Source: Caldilineaceae bacterium
GTDB taxonomy: Bacteria > Chloroflexota > Anaerolineae > Caldilineales > Caldilineaceae
Length of the DNA stretch: 64,000 nt
Reading direction: 5' to 3'
NCBI GenBank assembly: GCA_022823185.1
Contig: JAJDXQ010000025.1
Coordinates: forward strand, 62,001 to 126,000
Under the pieces are notes generated by a model. It was not told where the DNA came from, searched no databases, and saw nothing but the letters and a program-made list of their open reading frames with translations. Of the stretch, positions 36,078-44,852 are shown piece by piece. Every line of letters starts with the position of its first letter. Position 1 is the first letter of the stretch. A program made the translations under genes and the position numbers.

Positions 36078-36526
36078 CTGGCGTAACACTCTTGGAAGAC
36101 CAACTGTCGGTTGACATTTTTGTCTCACCCAAGACAAGAGATTTCGGCCAGCCTGTTTGGGACCTTCTTCAGGCCGGACTGAATGCAGGACTCTCCACTT
36201 CAGTCACCGAAGCCTCCACTTTTGCCTATGGGGAAGTTCCGGCCGAAGAGTTTCGGCTTCTCACAGATACTCTGGAGAGAGAGTGCGCCCATCTTTCTTC
36301 AATACGCGAGTTTTCACAGCATCCGGCATACCTTCAAATCATTGGAATGGGGCCGCAGGCGTTGCCTCTGATTTTGAAGGAACTGGAGGAAAGACCCGGT
36401 CACTGGTTCTTGGCGCTGCGAGAGATTACGCAGGAAAACCCCGTGCTTCCTGAACATAGAGGGATCATCTCAGAAATGGCGAACGACTGGTTAGGCTGGG
36501 CAAGAGATAAGGGCCTGCGGTGGTAG
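36074..36526 (+). CDS. Conserved small protein of unknown function
   Basis: 150 residues. The start GTG overlaps the stop of the TIGR04255 gene by four bases. The C-terminal half (HPAYLQIIGMGPQALPLILK, then ERPGHWFLALREITQENPV and DWLGWARDKG) is a conserved segment I have seen in many bacterial hypothetical proteins near mobile DNA; its function is not established. The N-terminal half has no recognised domain. The stop overlaps the start of the next gene, so translation is coupled across all three genes. Confidence 0.7.
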   Translation: MTGVTLLEDQLSVDIFVSPKTRDFGQPVWDLLQAGLNAGLSTSVTEASTFAYGEVPAEEFRLLTDTLERECAHLSSIREFSQHPAYLQIIGMGPQALPLILKELEERPGHWFLALREITQENPVLPEHRGIISEMANDWLGWARDKGLRW

Positions 36527-36960
36527 ACCTTGAGCGCTTGTTCCCCGGGCTCAAGGGCACCGGTTACAGCATAACCAGCGAAGCTGAGCGGCAATACAAT
36601 TGCATCGCGTGGGCGGCAGGGGATGACTCTCGTTGGTGGGAGCCGGACGCCGAAGATCAGTACTATTGGCCGGAAGAAGCGCTAAGAGAGTACACGGTAA
36701 AAGCCTACGCAGAGGCATTCCTCAGCATCGGATTCGAAATCTGCCACAAAGTCACCTGGGAAGAGGGCCTGGAAAAGGTGGCGATTTTCGCTGACGCCAA
36801 TGACATGCCTACACATGCCGCCAGGCAGTTGGTCGGCGGCGCTTGGACGAGCAAGCTGGGGCAGGCAGAGGACATCAGGCACACGGAGCTTGAGCATGTC
36901 AGTGGGACGTACTATGGAGACCCTGTTTTAATCCTGCAACGACGAAGAACCGAATCGTAA
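36520..36960 (+). CDS. Conserved small protein of unknown function
   Basis: 146 residues, from GTG 36520, overlapping the previous stop. The motif RQYNCIAWAAGDDSRWWEP, with the following YYWP, and the later GLEKVAIFAD, PTHAARQLVGGAWTSKLG and EHVSGTYYGDPV, define a family of small proteins that often sit beside the previous one. The conserved Cys (C28), His (PTHAAR) and Asp/Glu residues give it the look of a papain-like or NlpC-like hydrolase, but this is only a guess. It is the last gene of the three-gene unit between the restriction genes. Confidence 0.7.
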   Translation: MVDLERLFPGLKGTGYSITSEAERQYNCIAWAAGDDSRWWEPDAEDQYYWPEEALREYTVKAYAEAFLSIGFEICHKVTWEEGLEKVAIFADANDMPTHAARQLVGGAWTSKLGQAEDIRHTELEHVSGTYYGDPVLILQRRRTES

Positions 36961-37198
36961 CCAATTTGATGTTGCCTCGACGCCTGGTTGGGCCTGATGT
37001 TCCGCCAGCGCAGAAAGCCGAAGCGCTTCCTCGACTCTCTCTCGCCTGACACAGGCGAAGAGCGATCAGGGCCAGTTAGTCATCTACCCCGCTTTCCTCC
37101 CACTCCATGGTAGCAGGTTCCCTTGAATTCCTTGAACAGGATAGGGTATTCATTGACTGGCTCCCAAAAAAATCCAGACTATCGCTTAGAGGACTCAA

Positions 37199-39733
37199 AT
37201 GCTGGACGCCGAAACGAAACGCCGCATAGACACGGCCCGCGACATTCTCGTCGGCAAAGTTCCGGATCCCAAGAGCCAGGTCGAGCAGATCACGATCGCG
37301 CTGATCTACAAGTTCATGGACGACATGGACGGGCTCAGTGAGGAGTTGGGCGGCAAGCGCTCCTTTTTCACCGGGGAGTTCGGTCAGTATGGCTGGGCCA
37401 GGCTGGTGCAGCCGGGCCTGGGGGGCCACGAGACGCGCAGCCTTTACGCCGAGGCGATCGAGCGCATGGACCAGAACCCGGGCATCCCGCAGCTGTTCAG
37501 GGACATTTTCAGTAACGCTTATCTGCCTTATCGCGACCCGGAGACGCTGCGGGCCTTCCTGAAGGTGATTGACGGCTTCACCTATGACCATTCGGAGCGG
37601 CTGGGGGACGCGTTCGAGTATCTGCTTTCGGTGATGGATTCGCAGGGCGACGCGGGGCAGTTCCGCACGCCGCGGCACATCATCGACTTCATCGTGTCGA
37701 TTGTGGACCCGAAGAAGGAAGACGTCGTTCTCGACCCGGCCTGCGGGACGGCCGGATTTCTCATCTCCTCCTACAAGCATATTCTGGACGCCAACACCGA
37801 TACGGACGGGAACAGCACGTTGACGCCGGACGACCGCGAACGGCTGGCCAGGAACCTGACAGGCTACGATATCTCGCCGGACATGGTGCGGTTGTCGCTG
37901 GTCAACATGTATCTGCACGGGCTTGTCGCGCCCCGCATCTACGAGTACGACACGTTAACCAGCGAGGAGCGCTGGAACGAGTACGCCGACGTGATCCTGG
38001 CCAACCCGCCGTTCATGTCGCCCAAAGGGGGGATCCGGCCGCACAACCGGTTCGGCGTCAAATCACGGCGCAGCGAAGTTCTGTTCGTGGACTACATGGT
38101 CGAGCATCTGAACGCCGGCGGAAGGGCGGGGATCATTGTGCCGGAGGGGATCATCTTCCAGAGCCAGAACGCGCACAAGCAGTTGCGCAAGAAACTGGTG
38201 GAGGAGAGTTTGATAGCGGTCGTCTCGCTGCCCACGGGCGTCTTCAACCCTTACTCAGGTGTGAAGACGTCGATCTTGCTGCTGGACAAGGCACTGGCGC
38301 GCAGGACGGACAGCATTGCCTTTTTCAAGGTGGAGAACGACGGCTTCGACCTGGGCGCGCAGCGGCGTCCGATCGACGAGAATGACTTGCCGCGGGTACA
38401 GGAGGAGATCGTTGCGTATTTGCAGGGGTTGCGGGAAGGCGAGGGGGATGGCGAATCCCGGCAGAAGCCGACGGCATTGGTGGCTGAGAGTAGGGCAGAG
38501 TACATAGTGGAGGGAGCACAGTCAGAGCGTGGGTTGACTGCTGAGAAGGAGAGGATCGCCGAGGATGGGGAGTACAATTTAAGTGGGGAGCGGTACCGGG
38601 AAGTCGGTTCTTCCCAGTCCTCTTTTGCGCTAGTAAAGATTGGAAGCTTCTATAGGAAGAATGTTAAATCGTTGGACCCTCGTCTGGATCCAGATGAGAC
38701 TTTTGAACTTTGGAGCATTCCTGCCTTTGACAGAGGCATCCCTGACGTATTGAAAGGTGCCGAAATAGGTTCTCAGAAGAAAATCGTCCAGCCAGGAGAT
38801 GTCCTGCTTTCTAGAATTGTCCCACACATTCGAAGAGCATGGGTCGTAAGAGATAGTGGAGGGAGTTATCGGCAAGTCGCTTCGACGGAGTGGATCATCT
38901 TTTCGAGTGACGAGATCCGATCCGATTTTCTCAAACGCATAGTCGTCTCCGACTTTTTCCATCGACAGTTCATGCAGACAGTTACTGGTGTAGGCGGCTC
39001 TCTGTCACGCGCCAATCCAAAGAGTGTGGGAGAGATTCTAATCCCCCTGCCGCCATTGGACGTTCAGGAAGAGATAGTTGTGGAGATTGAAGGGTACCAG
39101 AAGGTGATTGACGGGGCGCGGGCTGTTGTCGAGAATTACCGGCCGCATATTCATATTGATCCGGAGTGGCCGGTGGTGAAGATCGCCGAACTCGCAAAAC
39201 CGGAATATGGCTTTACCGAAAAGGCAAAAGATCAAGGGGATGCCAGGTTCATTCGCATAACTGACATCTCCGAAGAAGGAACACTTCGCTCGGACGATCC
39301 TAAGTTCATTTCATTGTCCAAAAAAGCGAGAGATTCGATACTTCAGAAGGGTGATATTCTCATCGCCCGGACCGGAGCGACCTACGGAAAGACCATGATG
39401 TTTGAGGAAGATTATGCCGCGGTATTTGCTTCTTATCTGATTCGACTCCGCTTTCCGCCGGAACGGGTCAACCAATTCTACTATTGGGCATATGCCCAGA
39501 GCGATGCCTATTGGCAACAGGCGAAAATTCTGGTGACTGGTGGAGGACAGCCACAGTTCAATGGCAACGCGCTTAAGCAAATCCGACTCCCTCTCCCCCC
39601 TCTGGAAACACAGCAAGCCATCGTTGCTGAAATCGAAGCCGAACAAGCCCTTGTCGACGCCAGCCGCGAACTGATCGAACGCTTCGAGAAGAAGATACAG
39701 GATGCTATCGCGCGTGTGTGGGGATCAGGATAA
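37199..39733 (+). CDS. hsdM: Type I restriction-modification fusion: HsdM methylase plus HsdS specificity
   Basis: 844 residues. The N-terminal 450 residues are an N6-adenine methylase: helical HsdM N-domain (IALIYKFMDDMD), SAM motif I VVLDPACGTAGFLIS (about 177-190) and motif IV VILANPPFMS (about 262-272). The C-terminal 380 residues hold two target-recognition domains with conserved ends (LIPLPPLDVQEEIVVEIEGY and IRLPLPPLETQQAIVAEIEA). HsdM and HsdS are normally separate; here one chain carries both, so the complex may need fewer subunits. It is followed by the FRG-TPR gene. The methylase protects host DNA and the two recognition domains set the target. Confidence 0.93.
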   Translation: MLDAETKRRIDTARDILVGKVPDPKSQVEQITIALIYKFMDDMDGLSEELGGKRSFFTGEFGQYGWARLVQPGLGGHETRSLYAEAIERMDQNPGIPQLFRDIFSNAYLPYRDPETLRAFLKVIDGFTYDHSERLGDAFEYLLSVMDSQGDAGQFRTPRHIIDFIVSIVDPKKEDVVLDPACGTAGFLISSYKHILDANTDTDGNSTLTPDDRERLARNLTGYDISPDMVRLSLVNMYLHGLVAPRIYEYDTLTSEERWNEYADVILANPPFMSPKGGIRPHNRFGVKSRRSEVLFVDYMVEHLNAGGRAGIIVPEGIIFQSQNAHKQLRKKLVEESLIAVVSLPTGVFNPYSGVKTSILLLDKALARRTDSIAFFKVENDGFDLGAQRRPIDENDLPRVQEEIVAYLQGLREGEGDGESRQKPTALVAESRAEYIVEGAQSERGLTAEKERIAEDGEYNLSGERYREVGSSQSSFALVKIGSFYRKNVKSLDPRLDPDETFELWSIPAFDRGIPDVLKGAEIGSQKKIVQPGDVLLSRIVPHIRRAWVVRDSGGSYRQVASTEWIIFSSDEIRSDFLKRIVVSDFFHRQFMQTVTGVGGSLSRANPKSVGEILIPLPPLDVQEEIVVEIEGYQKVIDGARAVVENYRPHIHIDPEWPVVKIAELAKPEYGFTEKAKDQGDARFIRITDISEEGTLRSDDPKFISLSKKARDSILQKGDILIARTGATYGKTMMFEEDYAAVFASYLIRLRFPPERVNQFYYWAYAQSDAYWQQAKILVTGGGQPQFNGNALKQIRLPLPPLETQQAIVAEIEAEQALVDASRELIERFEKKIQDAIARVWGSG

Positions 39734-39762
39734 GGCCGAAGACGAATTCATAAGGAGAGCAG

Positions 39763-41610
39763 ATGACTGAACCGATCAAGACTGTTGAAGAGTTTATTGC
39801 ATGGACAAAGGGGTTGCAGGGCGGGATGATACTCTACCGCGGTCTGGCTGACGCCGAGTGGGAGGTAGAATCATCCGCGTATCGGAGAATACGAAGCTCG
39901 GAAAATATTTCATCTGAGACACTGCCCGCGGGCACTTTCCAAAACTATATTTATCAGCTGTTGGATGATGCGAGCTTACAGGGCTTTCGGGAGAGACAGG
40001 ACAGGAGCCTCTCTGATCTGGAACTGCTGGCAGAACTGCAACACTATGGCGCGGCGACCTGCCTGATTGACTTTACCACCAGTGCCCTGATTGCCCTCTG
40101 GTTCGCATGCCGGGAAGAAACCGGCAAAGCAGGCAAAATTGTCGCGATGGCAACGGATGATATCCGTGCATTTTCCACCATAAGCTATGAGGTTCTGAAA
40201 AAACCAGCAAAAGAGTTCTTGAACCAGGGCAGACTGTGGAAGTGGGAGCCTAGCGGCCAGAACAACCGCATCGTTGCTCAACAATCCGTTTTTGTATTTG
40301 GAGAAGGAAGGATTGAAAAAAGCCAGTACGAGGAAATCACGATTGCCGCAGCCTATAAGAAAGTCATCGTAGAGACACTGGAAAGATCATTTGGCATTAG
40401 AGGACAGCAACTCTTCAACGATCTCGCCGGCTTTGCGCTCCACAATGCCCACGACCAAACGTACGATAAGTTTTCAGCGCAGGACCTCCTTTCGTTGGGC
40501 GTATCATTTCATCAGAGAGGTGAGTATTTGGAGGCTAAGGCGCGCTATAGCAGGGCGATTGAACTTGACCCACAAGGCGCTTATGCCTACAACAATCGTG
40601 GGGTAGCTAAGAATGCGGCAGGTGATCATCGGGGGGCAATCGCCGACTTTGACATAGCGATTGAGCGCAATTCGGAATTTGCTCATGCCTACAACAATCG
40701 TGGGGTAGCAAGAAGCGATACAGGAGACCACCAGGGGGCTATCGCTGATTTCAAAAAGGCGGTTGAACTTGATCCAGAATACGCCGAGGCATACAGCAAT
40801 CTTGGAATCACAAAATACCAATTGGGCAAATACCTCGAGGCCATCGCCGTCCTCGACAAGGCCACTGAACTTAATCCACAAGACGCGGGGGCATACTACA
40901 ACCGTGGAAATGCAAAATGCGAATTAGGCGATATTCAAAGGGCGATTGAGGACTACGACAGAACGATTGAACTTAATCCGCAACACATCGATGCTTATAA
41001 CAATCGCGGCAATGCAAAGAGTGCTTCAGGCGACCATCTGGGGGCAATTGCCGATTTCAATCTGGCTATTAGACTCAATCCACTAGACGCTGAAGTCTAC
41101 AACAATCGAGGGGTTGCGAAGGGCGAGACAGGTGACAATGAGGGTGCCATTTCCGACTTCAACAGAGCGATAGAACTCAACCCTGAAAATTCAAAAGCAT
41201 ATAGCAATCGAGGGGCAACAAAACGCCAATTGGGTGACCCGCAAGGGGCCATTGCTGACTTTGACCTAGCAATAGAACTCGATTCACAACCCGAAGAGCA
41301 GTACTACAATCGCGGCTTGGCAAAGGCTGATTCCGGCAACCATCTAGGTGCCATTGTCGACTACGACATGGCAATCAAACTCAATCCACGATATGGCAAA
41401 GCATACAATAATCGGGGCGTTGCTAAGTGCCAGTCTGGCGCCTATCGGGAGGCCATCGCCGACTTTGACAGGGCGTTAGAACTCAATCCACAAGACGTCA
41501 ATGCTTTCTACAATCGCGGAATGGCGAAGAGCGAGTTGGGCGACGAAGCAGGCGCAGCGAAAGATTTTTGTCGGGCGAGAGAGATTGATCAAGAACCTCC
41601 CCCATCCTAG
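39763..41610 (+). CDS. FRG-domain protein with eleven TPR repeats
   Basis: 615 residues. The N-terminal FRG domain has ILYRGLADAEWEVESSAYRR (YRG at residues 25-27) and LLAELQHYGAATCLIDFTTS (near 90). FRG domains are common in defence islands and are suspected to be toxic effectors. From about residue 240 there are eleven 34-residue tetratricopeptide repeats, each of the AYNNRGVAK...GAIADF type, which would form a long solenoid for protein binding. The gene starts 30 bases after hsdMS, on the same strand, so it probably shares the transcript. The repeats could sense a phage or host protein and control the FRG domain; this is inferred. Confidence 0.9.
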   Translation: MTEPIKTVEEFIAWTKGLQGGMILYRGLADAEWEVESSAYRRIRSSENISSETLPAGTFQNYIYQLLDDASLQGFRERQDRSLSDLELLAELQHYGAATCLIDFTTSALIALWFACREETGKAGKIVAMATDDIRAFSTISYEVLKKPAKEFLNQGRLWKWEPSGQNNRIVAQQSVFVFGEGRIEKSQYEEITIAAAYKKVIVETLERSFGIRGQQLFNDLAGFALHNAHDQTYDKFSAQDLLSLGVSFHQRGEYLEAKARYSRAIELDPQGAYAYNNRGVAKNAAGDHRGAIADFDIAIERNSEFAHAYNNRGVARSDTGDHQGAIADFKKAVELDPEYAEAYSNLGITKYQLGKYLEAIAVLDKATELNPQDAGAYYNRGNAKCELGDIQRAIEDYDRTIELNPQHIDAYNNRGNAKSASGDHLGAIADFNLAIRLNPLDAEVYNNRGVAKGETGDNEGAISDFNRAIELNPENSKAYSNRGATKRQLGDPQGAIADFDLAIELDSQPEEQYYNRGLAKADSGNHLGAIVDYDMAIKLNPRYGKAYNNRGVAKCQSGAYREAIADFDRALELNPQDVNAFYNRGMAKSELGDEAGAAKDFCRAREIDQEPPPS

Positions 41611-41661
41611 TAACACACTATAACAATTATCCTCCATTATCGTGGACCAACGAGGCACTAA

Positions 41662-41779
41662 TGACCTGCCCCCAGAGAACTGGTCCAGGTATAATGTTAG
41701 AAATGGGCCGTATTGGGGGGGAGATGGCCAGGAAGAGACATACGCCGAAGCAGGTGGTACAAACATCGGGGGCAGGTCA
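41662..41779 (+). mobile_element. Miniature IS3-like element (118 bp)
   Basis: Perfect 12-bp inverted repeats, TGACCTGCCCCC at 41662-41673 and GGGGGCAGGTCA at 41768-41779, enclose a short piece that still encodes MARKRHTPKQV at its centre (ATG 41726). This is the N-terminus of IS3-family OrfA transposases. Nearly all of the transposase is missing, so the element is an internally deleted derivative that could only move with help. I see no clear target duplication in the flanks. It lies between the FRG-TPR gene and the convergent SEC-C gene. Confidence 0.75.
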
Positions 41780-41800
41780 AGGTTGACTTTGTGGAATTCC

Positions 41801-43675
41801 TCAGATTCTTCCATGGCACATCTTAAACTTCACTCCCGATTCGCAAGGGCATGTTTCGTTCCTCCCGCATTCAATTGGTCCCTCTCTATCGTCCAGAAAG
41901 AGTACTGACTTGCCCGCGCGAATTGATTCCGATAGGTCCAGTATGTGAGGGTGTACCAACTTTGTCTTTGCTAGCGGTTGCCCGTTGCACATGTGAAAGT
42001 GTATCCTATCGAAAATGTCTGAGTATGTCGGATCTAGTTGCAAGTGGTCACAATCAGCCTTAACAAAGCGCTGAAGCCCGCAATGCCTAATAAACGCGCC
42101 AACGTAGTCTAGTTCATCATCCGAAAAAGCCTTGGCATGCAGTTGCAGGCGTTGATTCAGGTAGCTCTTAAGTTGCTTTCCGTTCCACCGGAAATACTTC
42201 CACACGTCTGCGAAATTCTCAAGATCCCAAATGTTAACGGCCCACGGAAAGGGATCATTTGGCTTCTTGTCCAAAAGCAGAGATAGGTTGGTTGCTAAAG
42301 GTCCGTAACTATCTCTCGTAACACAAACACAAAAAGTACTATCCGCAATTTGAGGTGGCAACCGCAGGACTTCCTCACCATCCTCATCGTAAAGCGTAAC
42401 TGTTTTACCGTCCAGTAAAGGTCGATACAACCTGGCAGTCTGTTCAAAAGCCTTTTGAATGCCCTTGTCCGAATGAAATTGGCGACGCAGGCGAGTGAAC
42501 GCTTTAGAGGGATCTCGAAACGGCTCCTTGGGAGGAGTTGCCTTCGATTCAACAAATAGATAAATATCTTTAGCCGCTATTACAAGGTCGTGCTCATATC
42601 GCTTGTCTCTTGTTTCATAGACATTCCGGAAGACTTGAGCATCTTTGCCAACAATTCGCGCTAGTTCAACCGCACTCTGGCCTTCTAAAACACTGTCACG
42701 ATGTGAAAGAAACTTTCTCTTGAGTTTTCCTTCTGATAAGCACTTTTCTGCTCTCAAGACAATTGCATGATAAAGGGTTTCTATACTGAAACACATGGCA
42801 ACGTCATGGGTCAAACGTACTAGGGGCTTTTCTTCGACAATACTTCGTTCTGTGGGAAACTCAATGTGTTTACCTTCTGCACGGCCTACCGTAAACAGAT
42901 CCCAAAATGCTGCACCCTCGTTGCCGTGGTGCTCTATCAGTTCCGAGCGGTAAACCTTACCCATCCTGTCTAGCAACTCAACTATGCGGCTCTCATTTCC
43001 ACCACTCGTCGACCTGTCTGGACCAACTATTGGGGAGCCTCCCCCCGCCCACTTGACGAAGTCTATCTCAATCTCAGGGGAGATATTGGAGACTTCGGTC
43101 AGGATATTTTGAAGGGTTCTATCGATCCACTGTGCAATCGCTAAGGAGTGAGAAGCGGAAATCCCTAATTCCTCTGACAAATACTCATCAAACGGGGCTA
43201 AGTATAGTCTTATTCGTTTTGCGATCTGTTCAACGAACGACAGTGTCGTTTTGCTAATGTAATCTAAGAATGCCACCATTGCAGTTTCTAGGATTGTCTC
43301 TGGTTGATGGGGTTCCGATCTATAAGATCCCCCGTTTGGAAAATAAGACTTGGCGTACACTGAAAAGGATTCTCGTAGAGGGTTAACAACCTCGTTCCAA
43401 TGTTGGATCCCGAATTCTTCGGGAACTTCAGGCTCGCATGACTCAAGTAGAATTCCCAAGAGAAAATACATTTGCTTTGCCGGAGAATCAAGGTCCGAGA
43501 ACGCTAAGTGGTCCCTGGTATTCCTAACCATACACTGCCTTACAACGCTTTCAGTTGAACAATCACATACAATATCACGGACACTTTGGGCTTGCATTCC
43601 TATGGTTTGCGCTAGGTCTATTACAGTCTTCAATTTCTCTACTTTCTCCTTACCCTTTTTTGTCCTAATGTTCAC
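41801..43675 (-). CDS. PD-(D/E)xK-like nuclease candidate with C-terminal SEC-C zinc motif
   Basis: 624 residues, from GTG 43675 (no good ribosome site, so an internal start is possible). Its last 20 residues, RNETCPCESGVKFKMCHGR, are a SEC-C zinc-binding motif (CPC...CH), known from SecA and many nucleic-acid-linked proteins. At about residues 360-380, RYEHDLVIAAKDIYLFVESK resembles the core of PD-(D/E)xK nucleases (acidic residue, strand, ExK). The other parts are helical with no named domain. It is divergent from the gene at 43726. Position in the island with restriction and HEPN-like genes suggests a defence effector; this is inference. Confidence 0.75.
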   Translation of the reverse strand: MNIRTKKGKEKVEKLKTVIDLAQTIGMQAQSVRDIVCDCSTESVVRQCMVRNTRDHLAFSDLDSPAKQMYFLLGILLESCEPEVPEEFGIQHWNEVVNPLRESFSVYAKSYFPNGGSYRSEPHQPETILETAMVAFLDYISKTTLSFVEQIAKRIRLYLAPFDEYLSEELGISASHSLAIAQWIDRTLQNILTEVSNISPEIEIDFVKWAGGGSPIVGPDRSTSGGNESRIVELLDRMGKVYRSELIEHHGNEGAAFWDLFTVGRAEGKHIEFPTERSIVEEKPLVRLTHDVAMCFSIETLYHAIVLRAEKCLSEGKLKRKFLSHRDSVLEGQSAVELARIVGKDAQVFRNVYETRDKRYEHDLVIAAKDIYLFVESKATPPKEPFRDPSKAFTRLRRQFHSDKGIQKAFEQTARLYRPLLDGKTVTLYDEDGEEVLRLPPQIADSTFCVCVTRDSYGPLATNLSLLLDKKPNDPFPWAVNIWDLENFADVWKYFRWNGKQLKSYLNQRLQLHAKAFSDDELDYVGAFIRHCGLQRFVKADCDHLQLDPTYSDIFDRIHFHMCNGQPLAKTKLVHPHILDLSESIRAGKSVLFLDDREGPIECGRNETCPCESGVKFKMCHGRI

Positions 43676-43725
43676 ATCGAAGCGTAGAAAACAGAACAGA
43701 CCTCCGTCAAGGGAACCACAAGAAC

Positions 43726-44748
43726 ATGAAACCAGACTTTGCCTTCTACTACCCCGGACAATATTGGCTAGATGCAGATTGGATCAAGAACCTCATTCTA
43801 TTTTTCGACGGGGTTGCAATGTTGATTCCCGAATACATGGAAGATCACGGCAGATTTGCCGATTTGCCGATTGTATATTCTCTGAGAGAACATAACCTTT
43901 TTCATGTGATTCGTCCAGAAATGAGCGTCGGATCAGAAGAAACTGAGCTTCTAGCTTCGGCGCTTGTAGATATTATCGCCTCTGGACGATTAGAATTCCT
44001 GACAACGGCGCGTGACGAAAATGTAGAAAGCTTCAGTTTTGGGTCATTGTCTATGTCAAGACTCGGCTTTCATGGCGATCCAGAACTTGCTAGATTCATG
44101 CTCGAAGAACTCAAAGAGCGTGGTCTCGCCAGTGATTCAGAGGATGGCAAGTCCATTCCGATGCACCGGACCGTGCGCGCATTAATCCTAGTCCTGCTCG
44201 CCCAAATTCTGAAATACAAGGGCGCAGACATGGGTCTAACGCTTTCGCCGGCGACTGACCAGTGGCGCCTAGTTGAAGCCTTGTCTGAAATCATGAACGA
44301 TCCAGAGGACTCATCTCCCTCTCTTGGGGAAATCGTTTCGTTTGACATGGCAATGGTCGGAGTTGATCTTGGCGGCGTCCCTATAGAGGAAATACTTAAC
44401 TTTCGGCAACAGCACTACACTCAATACCGAGATTATAGCCTTTCAGTTCGCAATTTCGCTCGTGAATTGAGCCTTATGCCTGAGGAAGAACGCCGACTCT
44501 CGTTTGAACAACGTCAAGAGCAACTCGACGAAGTGGCACAGTCGCTTAGGCGACTAGGAAGAGCGGCTTGGAAAAAACCAGTATCTTTCTCTTTAGGTTT
44601 GGTTGGCGCCGTGTGTAGCTTAGTTGGTGAGAATATTATGGGATCAGTTCTTAATTTGGCAAGCACATTACTTGGAAATCAGCCTGCCAACGAAAACGAA
44701 ATAGGTGTATACTCTTATCTATTTTCTGCACCGCGAAGGCCCTACTAG
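43726..44748 (+). CDS. Protein of unknown function (DUF6236-like)
   Basis: 340 residues. The opening DFAFYYPGQYWLDADWIKNL followed by ILFFDGVAMLIPEYM resembles the start of proteins annotated DUF6236, found in scattered bacteria; I am not certain of the match. There is a mostly helical middle and a hydrophobic segment near residues 285-315 (SFSLGLVGAVCSLVGENIMG) that could associate with membrane. It lies 50 bases from the divergent SEC-C gene and 104 bases upstream of the zinc-finger/HEPN-like gene, and may be transcribed with the latter. Confidence 0.65.
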   Translation: MKPDFAFYYPGQYWLDADWIKNLILFFDGVAMLIPEYMEDHGRFADLPIVYSLREHNLFHVIRPEMSVGSEETELLASALVDIIASGRLEFLTTARDENVESFSFGSLSMSRLGFHGDPELARFMLEELKERGLASDSEDGKSIPMHRTVRALILVLLAQILKYKGADMGLTLSPATDQWRLVEALSEIMNDPEDSSPSLGEIVSFDMAMVGVDLGGVPIEEILNFRQQHYTQYRDYSLSVRNFARELSLMPEEERRLSFEQRQEQLDEVAQSLRRLGRAAWKKPVSFSLGLVGAVCSLVGENIMGSVLNLASTLLGNQPANENEIGVYSYLFSAPRRPY

Positions 44749-44751
44749 TGG

Positions 44752-44795
44752 TGGTATGGTTGGCCCTAATGTCTAGACCACGAAATGGGAAAGGA
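44752..44795 (+). repeat. Dispersed repeat shared with 30620-30668
   Basis: GGTTGGCCCTAATGTCTAGA plus CCACG matches the minus strand of 30620-30668 (GGTTGGCCCCAATATTTAGA plus CCACG). The form, near IS relics in both places, suggests an insertion-sequence end. Confidence 0.45.
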
Positions 44796-44852
44796 CATGT
44801 GTCCATTTGGAAATTGATGCTGTCCATGTTTTGGTGAAGGAGGCACTGAACT

